Below are positions 1-4,915 of a stretch of 6,979 nt of DNA, piece after piece. The stretch spans positions 1-6,979 of the forward strand of contig CBDUST010000249.1 in NCBI GenBank assembly GCA_965369945.1. Direction: 5' to 3'. Made by a program: the position numbers and the translations under genes. The notes below the pieces were generated by a model. The model made no database searches. It was not told the origin of the DNA and was given only the letters and a program-made list of their open reading frames with translations. This stretch comes from JADFNO01 sp965369945 (lineage in GTDB: Bacteria > Planctomycetota > Phycisphaerae > Phycisphaerales > SM1A02). Every line of letters begins with the position of its first letter. Position 1 is the first letter of the stretch.

Positions 1-10
1 GTTCATTTAT

Positions 11-35
11 GCGAGTTGCAGGAAGCAACGGTCGC
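11..35 (+). other. RNA hairpin in leader
   Basis: GCGAGTTGC at 11-19 pairs with GCAAC (25-29) and TCGC (32-35). This gives nine base pairs around a five-base AGGAA loop, with a two-base GG bulge at 30-31. It is seen directly in the sequence; any function is unknown. Confidence 0.45.
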
Positions 36-44
36 AAGTTTATA

Positions 45-66
45 GCCCGCCAAATTGTAAGCGGGC
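45..66 (+). terminator. GC-rich hairpin, possible weak terminator or RNA processing element
   Basis: GCCCGC at 45-50 and GCGGGC at 61-66 form a perfect six-base-pair stem around a ten-base AT-rich loop. No run of T follows, so it is not a classical intrinsic terminator. It could instead be an mRNA stability or processing element, or a partial terminator that sets relative expression of capsid and downstream genes. It lies just after a possible upstream stop codon at 43-45. Confidence 0.3.
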
Positions 67-84
67 GACGAAAGGAATCGTATC

Positions 85-735
85 ATGGGACTCGTATCAG
101 CTCTTACTGGACTCATTCGTAGCGGTCCGTCGCGTGGCAATGCTGCGGGCATCGAACTCAACTCACAGCGCGATCTTATGATCGCTCAGGGGCTACCGTC
201 CTACACAGAGATGGCTCGTCAGGGTCGCGGCTGGTCGGTGATCCAAGTAGTTGCGACCGCTGGCCTTGTTGTGCGACCTAGCGCCACAGCCGCAATCACA
301 CTCTGGAACGGCGAGAACGGCAATGGTCGGTCATACGTCATTGACCGAATCTTCACCCACAACCTCGTATCGACTGCGACGCAAGGGTTCTTTGGTATGT
401 GGGCGTGCATACATCCATCGAAGATGGCGTTGCCGACTGCCGACCTTGTGTACTCGCGGACCAACTGGACTGGTAACTCTGGGCGTATGTACAACGGAGC
501 AGGCGTTGCTGACGTTGGGGCAACTGTCATCAATGATGGTTGGTACCCGTGGGGCCAGGGGATGGAGACTGAGGCGGCGGGTGTTCTGCCTGGCTCACAC
601 ATATCCGTCAATATCGAGGGTCGCCTGATCGTTCCGCCTGGCGGTGCAATCTCGTTGCAGGTTGTAACCGCAAAGACTAGCGACACGTTTACTAGCGGTA
701 TCTCATGGTACGAAGTCGATCTCCCGCTTGATTAG
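85..735 (+). CDS. Putative head decoration or minor virion structural protein
   Basis: A 216-residue protein with an AAAGGA ribosome binding site eight bases before the ATG. It has no signal peptide, membrane segment or catalytic motif. The first 20 residues (MGLVSALTGLIRSG...) are small and hydrophobic to glycine-rich. The rest alternates short beta-prone stretches with Gly/Asn/Thr turns. Aromatic residues are frequent (Trp50, Trp74, Trp107, Trp128, Trp153, Trp156, Trp208). A VPPGGAISL segment near residues 183-191 is typical of beta-sandwich virion proteins. It is the first gene before the head-tail adaptor, where phages often encode a decoration or head-fibre protein next to the major capsid protein. 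The role is inferred from position and composition; the family was not firmly recognised. A receptor- or carbohydrate-binding capsid accessory protein is an alternative. Confidence 0.55.
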   Translation: MGLVSALTGLIRSGPSRGNAAGIELNSQRDLMIAQGLPSYTEMARQGRGWSVIQVVATAGLVVRPSATAAITLWNGENGNGRSYVIDRIFTHNLVSTATQGFFGMWACIHPSKMALPTADLVYSRTNWTGNSGRMYNGAGVADVGATVINDGWYPWGQGMETEAAGVLPGSHISVNIEGRLIVPPGGAISLQVVTAKTSDTFTSGISWYEVDLPLD

Positions 736-751
736 TGAATGAGGATGCGAA

Positions 752-1912
752 GTGGCTCTGTCATCAATTGCAATGACCACAGTAGCCAAGGCGAAGGCAC
801 ATCTAAGGCTGAATGATTCCGATCCGCAGATTCAATCGAATGCGATCGACATTTATCATGATGAGAGTGTCAGCGCCACTGCTGCGACCGTAGAAGTAAC
901 CGGCACGACGGTGATATTGATTATTACCGGCGGGGGTAATGCCGGTACGGATACGCTCACACTCGCCGATGCAGCCAACGACACGATTACCGAACTGGTC
1001 AGCGTTATCAATGCGCTGGCTAAGGGGTGGGTAGCGACAGCGTTATACCTAGGCGATGCAGATACCGGCGATCTAGTGATCGCCTCTGCCGTCAGTGCGT
1101 TTGCGACCTCGGCTCGGCAGACACTCCAGATCGTATCCAACCGAATGCTGGAATTGATGATCGAAGGTGTGACGGACGAGATTGAGACCTGGCTCGACCG
1201 GGGGATCGTCAGCCGGACCTACTCAGAGGTCTATCACTTTGATCCTGCTAATGGGCCTTTGAGGGAGTTCTCACTGAGAGAACCGGACGTGACCGCGATA
1301 ACTCGTTTGTCATTGGGCAGCATCGCTGCGATGCGTGTGCAGTACACCGGCTCGGATGAGCGTGCATGGATTGAGGTGACGGATACAGGCCTCACGGCAT
1401 CCAGTAGGACGGGCAGCACAACGACCACAGTCGCGTCTACGACGTTCTCAGGCAACGTTGATGTCAGCGATCTTGTGACGGTCATCGCCGCTGCAACAGG
1501 CTGGTCAGCCACGACGGTCACTGAAGGGCCGTCCGCGTTCCTTGTACGCGAGGGCGTACGCAATGCTAAGAACCGCGAGATCACGTTGGCCTTATGGGAG
1601 GACTACGACGGCGATTACATCCCCGACTATGAAGCGGGGATTATCACGCTCAATGGTCTAGGTTGGCCATACTCGATAACGAATCCAACCTCAGCTCGGC
1701 GAGTGCTGGTTGATTACACGGCTGGGTTCTCGTCCGTGCCCGACGATGTAGACCGCGCCGTGTTGAAAGCTGTGGCGACCGAATGGGAGAGTGCGGGCCG
1801 AGACGAGACGCTGCAAAGCGAATCGTTGGAGGACTATTCCTACTCGCTGAAGTCCGATCTTGACCCACCCTGGCAGAAGACCCTCGCTGGGTATCGGAGG
1901 TTCACGCCATGA
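752..1912 (+). CDS. Head-tail adaptor (HK97 gp6-like connector) with two internal insert domains
   Basis: Predicted ring protein that docks on the portal and starts the neck. The chosen start is GTG at 752, with GAGGA at 741-745 well spaced before it; an in-frame ATG at 773 is an alternative. Recognisable family pieces are the N-terminal helix (TVAKAKAHLRL, about 10-20), the helix with IETWLDRGIVSRTYSEVY (144-161), LREPDVTAITRL (175-186), DYEAGIITL (292-300) and VLVDYTAGFSSVPDDVDRAV (318-337), the last being the classical late signature. At 386 residues it is far longer than the usual 100-200. The excess lies in two insertions, about residues 43-113 and 201-266, which resemble each other (TLAD..DTITELVSVINALAKGWVAT and TFSGNVDVSDLVTVIAAATGWSAT). 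It overlaps the next gene by four bases (ATGA). Confidence is high for an adaptor and lower for what the inserts do. Confidence 0.82.
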   Translation: MALSSIAMTTVAKAKAHLRLNDSDPQIQSNAIDIYHDESVSATAATVEVTGTTVILIITGGGNAGTDTLTLADAANDTITELVSVINALAKGWVATALYLGDADTGDLVIASAVSAFATSARQTLQIVSNRMLELMIEGVTDEIETWLDRGIVSRTYSEVYHFDPANGPLREFSLREPDVTAITRLSLGSIAAMRVQYTGSDERAWIEVTDTGLTASSRTGSTTTTVASTTFSGNVDVSDLVTVIAAATGWSATTVTEGPSAFLVREGVRNAKNREITLALWEDYDGDYIPDYEAGIITLNGLGWPYSITNPTSARRVLVDYTAGFSSVPDDVDRAVLKAVATEWESAGRDETLQSESLEDYSYSLKSDLDPPWQKTLAGYRRFTP

Positions 1913-2274
1913 CTGCAAGCGGACTGATTCGCCGAATGGCTGCAAAGCAAAACGCATCGTTGATTGCTGTACAGCGTAAGATGAACTCGGCTGGCACGAG
2001 TGGTTTTCCAACCAAGACGTTCGCCCCCCATCTATCAAGTGTTACGGCGGTCGTTCATATTGGCGGCGGTTCTGAGTCGGTTCGGTATGGACGTGAGAAC
2101 AACCGAGCATTCGGAACGGTCCAGCTTCAAGGTGGGCTCGACATTTTAGAGACCGACCAGATTATCTACGACGGTCGGACCTTTGACATTCAACATATCA
2201 GGCCCACCGGCCAGCGCACGAGCGGTGACAAGCTGGGTCGGATGATCCTTGACATTCAGGAAACCAAACCATGA
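1909..2274 (+). CDS. Head closure / head-tail joining protein (SPP1 gp16-like)
   Basis: A 121-residue protein that probably stacks under the adaptor ring to seal the filled head and accept the tail. The N-terminal 40 residues are basic (IRRMAAKQ, VQRKM). The C-terminal half carries the family-style pattern: RENNRAFGTVQL (62-73), DILETDQIIYDGRTFDIQHI (78-97) and LGRMILDIQE (109-118), in which a small beta barrel ends in a conserved 'D.I.YDG..FDI..I' strand pair. GGAGG at 1896-1900 lies eight bases before the ATG, and the start overlaps the previous stop as ATGA, so translation is probably coupled. Position directly after the adaptor supports the call. A general head-tail joining protein is a near-equivalent alternative. 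Confidence 0.72.
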   Translation: MTASGLIRRMAAKQNASLIAVQRKMNSAGTSGFPTKTFAPHLSSVTAVVHIGGGSESVRYGRENNRAFGTVQLQGGLDILETDQIIYDGRTFDIQHIRPTGQRTSGDKLGRMILDIQETKP

Positions 2275-2564
2275 ACAAGTGGCGCGTAACGATTGAAAAA
2301 AGTCCCGTGCAACACAAGGTTATCAAGGTGACGGGACCAGAGACGGCAGAGTTGGCCGAAGAGGCTGCACTGACTTCGATGAAGTGGAAGGCGGAAGATT
2401 GCATAAGTATTACCACTAAGCCTTACGAGCCAGAGGCACCAGACCCGCCAACCGTGATTGACGTTGCGCTGCCGAAGCCCCCTGCCAAGCCCAGTGTCAG
2501 CGAGTTGGAGGATTCAGCACCGAGCGGACCTGCCTGCAAGAAGGCTCGCAGCAAGAAGAAGTAG
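2271..2564 (+). CDS. Small unrecognised neck-region protein with proline-rich basic tail
   Basis: A 97-residue protein, not recognised. Residues 1-52 look like a small folded unit (MNKWRVTIEKSPVQ, then VIKVTGPETAELAEEAAL), with beta strands followed by an Ala/Glu-rich helix. Residues 53-85 are proline-rich and acidic (EPEAPDPP, LPKPPAKP), probably disordered. The end is strongly basic (KKARSKKK). It starts in an ATGA overlap with the closure gene and has AGGA at 2258-2261. It sits between head-closure and tail-completion genes, so a virion assembly role is likely but unproven. Its layout resembles the small gene at 4004, which also has a W.V....K N-terminus and proline-rich coding potential downstream. 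Confidence 0.6.
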   Translation: MNKWRVTIEKSPVQHKVIKVTGPETAELAEEAALTSMKWKAEDCISITTKPYEPEAPDPPTVIDVALPKPPAKPSVSELEDSAPSGPACKKARSKKK

Positions 2565-2567
2565 CCG

Positions 2568-3161
2568 ATGCCTGTATCGCACAACTGGAAAGGTGAAGAG
2601 GTCTTGGCCCGCATCCGAAAGAATGTTGAGCGTTCTATCGCTACCAGTGCGATCATCCTCCAGACCGAAACCAAACTCCAGCTCAACAAGGGTGCGAGCC
2701 CTCCATCGTCTTCGCCTGGAAGCCCGCCTCACAGATTGACGGGTGCGCTGGGGCAGTCCATCCAAACCGATCTCCGTGGTATTCGAGAGAAGAACCCGCG
2801 TGTACGGGTCGGGCCAAGCCTGTTCATTGTTCCATACGCGCGCATTCAGGAACTTGGCGGGACGATCGTACCCAGGAAGGGCAAGGCGTTAGCAGTCCCG
2901 ATCGGAGCCGAGGGCCGGAAGGCGGCGCGTGATGCCGGCGGATCTCTGCGCTCACTGGATCTCATCTTCATCAAACGCAAGGGCGGTCAAGCTCCGTTGC
3001 TCGCCAAGTCGATTCGGGGCGGCAAAGGGATCAAGCCGTTGTTCATCCTCGTCAGGAGCGTGACGCTCCCGGCTCGACCGTATCTCAAACCGGCTGCACA
3101 ACTCGCACGGCCAAAGATAAGAAAGCAATTCACCTCAGAGAAGCTATTGGCTGAGGTGTAA
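2568..3161 (+). CDS. HK97 gp10-like tail completion / neck protein
   Basis: A 197-residue protein of the HK97 gp10 / Mu gpG-like virion morphogenesis group, which acts at the head-tail interface or tail completion stage. Visible landmarks are an N-terminal helix (about 8-38) ending in LQTETKLQLN, the motif SSPGSPPHRLTGALGQSI (48-65), VGPSLFIVPYARIQELGGTI (81-100), a basic region (101-157) and VTLPARPYLKPA (165-176). The phrases P..PP..LTG.L..SI, YA..QE.GG and LPARPYL.PA are typical of the family. Three bases separate it from the preceding stop. The upstream ribosome binding site is weak (AAGAAG), so coupling to the previous gene probably matters. Its last codons form a hairpin that covers the next gene's ribosome binding site. 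Confidence 0.8.
   Translation: MPVSHNWKGEEVLARIRKNVERSIATSAIILQTETKLQLNKGASPPSSSPGSPPHRLTGALGQSIQTDLRGIREKNPRVRVGPSLFIVPYARIQELGGTIVPRKGKALAVPIGAEGRKAARDAGGSLRSLDLIFIKRKGGQAPLLAKSIRGGKGIKPLFILVRSVTLPARPYLKPAAQLARPKIRKQFTSEKLLAEV
3131..3158 (+). promoter_or_regulatory. Hairpin sequestering the ribosome binding site of the tail terminator gene
   Basis: CACCTCAG at 3131-3138 is the exact reverse complement of CTGAGGTG at 3151-3158, giving a perfect eight-base-pair stem with a 12-base loop. The 3' arm contains GAGGTG (3153-3158), the ribosome binding site for the ATG at 3165. The structure lies in the last codons of the gp10-like gene, so ribosomes finishing that gene would open it. The pairing is seen directly; translational coupling is inferred. 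Confidence 0.5.
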
Positions 3162-3164
3162 CCG

Positions 3165-3584
3165 ATGCAGGACATTCTCGATGGACTCTATACCAAACTC
3201 ATTGCGGACCAAACTGCCGGGACGTTGCACGCTAAGCTCGGTGGCAGAATCTATGACACCCAAGCGCCGCAGAATGAAGCGTTCCCGCTCATGGTTTTCT
3301 CACTCGTGTCCGGCGAACCGAACGAGTGGTTTGGTCCTCCGGTTACTCAGGTGGTGTTGGTGGATTTTGACATCTACACGACCAAGCAGGTGGACCCAGG
3401 TTCATCGACCGGGGCAGGGGTTATTGAGGAATCGTTGTACGACTTGCTTCGGGGGTTTGCGTTGACAGTCTCGGGACACGATCGAGGCGTGGTGACGTTC
3501 GTTACGCGCAGCGCACGGTTTGTTGAGGAAGACTCAGTGAGGATCACGGACAGAGTTCAGATTATGGCAACCCAGTTTGCATAA
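3165..3584 (+). CDS. Tail terminator / tail completion protein, DUF3168-like
   Basis: A 139-residue protein that probably caps the tail tube at the head-proximal end and sets the junction with the neck. Family-like features are the N-terminal helix MQDILDGLYTKLIAD (1-15), GGRIYDTQAPQNEAFPLMVF (26-45), where proteins of this family commonly read 'ri.d..P....pyvv', the strand QVVLVDFDIYT (62-72), the helix GVIEESLYDLLRG (85-97) and the C-terminal strand SARFVEEDSVRITDRVQIMA (116-135). GAGGTG lies six bases before the ATG but inside a hairpin. Position between the gp10-like gene and the tail tube gene is the canonical place for this protein. Confidence 0.78.
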   Translation: MQDILDGLYTKLIADQTAGTLHAKLGGRIYDTQAPQNEAFPLMVFSLVSGEPNEWFGPPVTQVVLVDFDIYTTKQVDPGSSTGAGVIEESLYDLLRGFALTVSGHDRGVVTFVTRSARFVEEDSVRITDRVQIMATQFA

Positions 3585-3596
3585 GGGTGAATTGAC

Positions 3597-4004
3597 ATGG
3601 CAGACACAAGAATTGTTGGCAACGACGGCAGTATCACAATGCCGACCGCGACCAGCAACGCGGTGATCAATCGATGGCGCGGGAGCTTCCCCAAGGTCGC
3701 GTCCGAAGTGACGGGATTCGAGGATTCTAACATCCGCAGAAATCGCCTCGGCATGACGAGTTTTGAGGGGTCAGGGTCGGGTGTGCCTCGCTTTGGTGCG
3801 GCCACCACTGATCCGGGTGTGATTGATCGCCCTGTTGCCGGTAGTTCCACGGTACTGACGGTGGCGACGGGCTGTACCTACACGATGAATCTTGCGATGC
3901 AGAACATCACGCACGATGTCAATAAGCTCGGCGAGAGCCTCATCACGTTCGACATGATAAACGGCGATGCGGACACGCTGACTATCGCATGGTCTGAGTC
4001 CTAA
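3597..4004 (+). CDS. Major tail tube protein
   Basis: A 135-residue predicted tail tube subunit that polymerises into the central tube around the tape measure. The start MADTRIVGNDGSITMP (1-16) followed by INRWRGSFPKVASEVTGFED (24-43) resembles compact tube proteins that begin with a beta strand and then a 'W.gs......dVT.fgd' segment. Later parts are RNRLGMTSFEGSGSGVPRFG (48-67), VLTVATGCTYTMNLAMQNIT (86-105), DVNKLGESLITFDMIN (107-122) and a terminal TLTIAWSES. It is shorter than lambda-type tube proteins and has no C-terminal Ig-like domain. AAGGGTGA at 3583-3590 is a good ribosome binding site. It lies between the tail terminator and chaperone/tape measure genes, which strongly supports the assignment. 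Confidence 0.75.
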   Translation: MADTRIVGNDGSITMPTATSNAVINRWRGSFPKVASEVTGFEDSNIRRNRLGMTSFEGSGSGVPRFGAATTDPGVIDRPVAGSSTVLTVATGCTYTMNLAMQNITHDVNKLGESLITFDMINGDADTLTIAWSES

Positions 4005-4309
4005 TGATCTTATCCCCACTTATTCAGAGCTACACAATGCAGGACTGGGTTGTGGACTGTGTATTCACCTGCAATGGCAAAGAGTACAAGCGCACCATTG
4101 GCACGCAGGCGTGGCAGACTGAAGCTGAAGCGCTGGAGACCGTTCGTCAATCTATCTGTTCCGGTCGGCGGAGTTTACCACCGGGTCATTCAATGGCCCG
4201 CCCTCCGATCACTAAGCTGGAGATGACCCCCTACCGAAGATCAAACCACCCGCGCCACCGGCGCGATACACAGGATTTATCAGTGACCGACCTACTTGCG
4301 AAAGGATGA
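4004..4309 (+). CDS. Small post-tail-tube protein, 3' half possibly frameshifted
   Basis: A 101-residue reading frame starting in a TAATG overlap with the tail tube stop; an in-frame ATG at 4037 is an alternative start. Residues 12-54 (MQDWVVDCVFTCNGKEYKRT, then EAEALETVRQSI) look like a genuine small fold. After about residue 52 the frame becomes unusual (YRRSNHPRHRRDTQ near 77-90). The -1 frame over the same bases reads more naturally: SIYLFRSAEFTTGSFNGPP at 4147-4203, then, after a TAA at 4213-4215, DPLPKIKPPAPPARYTGFIS at 4225-4284. This suggests a frameshift, sequencing indels or decay of the 3' half. A CCCCC run lies at 4227-4231. The function is not recognised; the position, before the chaperone, suggests a tail assembly accessory. 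Confidence 0.5.
   Translation: MILSPLIQSYTMQDWVVDCVFTCNGKEYKRTIGTQAWQTEAEALETVRQSICSGRRSLPPGHSMARPPITKLEMTPYRRSNHPRHRRDTQDLSVTDLLAKG
4301..4306 (+). promoter_or_regulatory. Ribosome binding site of the tail assembly chaperone gene
   Basis: AAAGGA lies six bases before the ATG at 4313. It is one of the clearest ribosome binding sites in the window and overlaps the last codons of the preceding gene, fitting high expression of the chaperone. Confidence 0.6.
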
Positions 4310-4312
4310 GCA

Positions 4313-4747
4313 ATGTCCGCACCTGTTATCTACAAGACCGAAGATGCTGAACACTCCCTGCCCAAACTGAAGCCCGCCGACATTGTCGAGCTGGGCGAGA
4401 AGGTGTATGCACGCGCGCGTGAGCGGTTGCTTACCGATCTGGAGGATGCGGGCGCTGGCCCCGAACTACGCCTGACGGAACTCAAGGAACTCGATCGGCG
4501 ACGTGGACTCGGAAGCGTCGTGGTTGGTCATGGGTTCACGGTCGAGGGTGCGATGGAGATCATCGAGCGCAGTATTGCGATCGCAGATAACGGGATCGAC
4601 ATCGACTCGTTGCAGCTCGATCCGAGTGCCGGGATGTTTCAGTTGGCGCTGAAGCTGATCGGCGTGAACTGGGAAGAGTTGACCGGCGGCAAGGACGAGG
4701 ACGACCTTGAATCGGACCCTATCAAGAGAAGCCCCGCGACTGGCTGA
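4313..4747 (+). CDS. Tail assembly chaperone, short form (lambda G-like role)
   Basis: A 144-residue acidic, helix-rich protein placed between tail tube and tape measure genes, where siphoviruses encode the chaperone that coats the tape measure protein during tail assembly. Notable segments are LPKLKPADIVELGEKVYARARERLL (16-40, helical), LTELKELDRRRGLGSVVVGH (54-73), FTVEGAMEIIERSIA (75-89) and MFQLALKLIGVNWEELTGG (108-126), ending with an acidic stretch KDEDDLESD (127-135). The last nine residues after Asp135 (PIKRSPATG) look unlike the rest, while the -1 frame carries on as natural protein, so a frameshifted long form is likely. The assignment rests on position, size and the apparent G/GT arrangement rather than a recognised domain. 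Confidence 0.65.
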   Translation: MSAPVIYKTEDAEHSLPKLKPADIVELGEKVYARARERLLTDLEDAGAGPELRLTELKELDRRRGLGSVVVGHGFTVEGAMEIIERSIAIADNGIDIDSLQLDPSAGMFQLALKLIGVNWEELTGGKDEDDLESDPIKRSPATG

Positions 4748-4914
4748 TGCACGCGGGCTGGATCGCGCGCACGTTCCCGGGCCTGGGTAATCCCATGACG
4801 GACCTCGACATCACAGATTTCAACGGCTACCTCGGGAAGATCGGCCCCATCTTGAAGATGGAGTCGGGCGAAATGACGGACAGAGAGATCGTGGAAATGG
4901 AAGCGGATATTTGA
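4711..4914 (+). CDS. Downstream (T-like) extension of the tail assembly chaperone, reached by -1 frameshift
   Basis: This frame opens after a TGA at 4708-4710 and reads IGPYQEKPRDWLMHAGWIAR, then TFPGLGNPMTDLDITDFNGY and more to TGA at 4912-4914. The only well-placed start is the ATG at 4747 (TGATG overlap), which would give a 55-residue protein, but it lacks a good ribosome binding site. Protein-like sequence (YQEKPRDWL) continues upstream of that ATG, which favours fusion to the short form. A -1 shift at Pro136 would give about 200 residues. The fused long form would recruit tail tube subunits to the tape measure in the lambda model. Reinitiation at 4747 as a separate small protein is the alternative. 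Confidence 0.6.
   Translation: MGPYQEKPRDWLMHAGWIARTFPGLGNPMTDLDITDFNGYLGKIGPILKMESGEMTDREIVEMEADI
4714..4759 (+). promoter_or_regulatory. Candidate programmed -1 frameshift signal with downstream hairpin
   Basis: In the chaperone frame the codons GAC CCT (4715-4720) allow the proline tRNA to slip back onto CCC (4717-4719), after which TAT CAA GAG is read. Nine bases later AGCC(C)CGCG at 4730-4738 pairs with CGCGGGCT at 4752-4759: eight base pairs, one bulged C and a 13-base loop. The spacer is about the length usual for such stimulators. The heptamer GGACCCT is not a canonical XXXYYYZ site. A second slip is possible at CCC 4733-4735 back onto 4732-4734. Confidence 0.45.
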
Positions 4915-4915
4915 C

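Larger units (their letters stand above)
1..84 (+). other. Structured leader between an unseen upstream gene and the first complete gene
   Basis: No complete gene is visible here. The forward frame starting at base 1 reaches TAG at 43-45 and could be the last 14 codons of an upstream gene, but codon use is not convincing. Two hairpins can be drawn, at 11-35 and 45-66. An AAAGGA ribosome binding site at 71-76 precedes the ATG at 85. No convincing -10/-35 promoter was found. In this kind of gene order the major capsid gene normally lies just upstream, but it is outside the window, so that is inference. Confidence 0.5.

Noticed and set aside
1..45. Possible C-terminal tail of an upstream gene in the frame ending with TAG at 43-45
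   Set aside because: Only 14 codons are visible, codon choice is unlike the other genes, and another forward frame is open past the first gene start, so the true frame cannot be decided.
1544..1559. Perfect inverted repeat GTACGC / GCGTAC with four-base loop
   Set aside because: It lies in the middle of the adaptor coding sequence, away from any start or stop, and is short enough to occur by chance.
1601..1633. DYDGDYIPDYE in the adaptor, resembling thrombospondin type 3 calcium repeats
   Set aside because: The second half is the normal family strand DYEAGIITL, there is only one copy, and the spacing does not repeat, so coincidence is more likely.
3055..3069. Perfect inverted repeat GGAGCG / CGCTCC with three-base loop
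   Set aside because: It encodes the conserved VTLPARP region of the gp10-like protein, so codon content explains it adequately.
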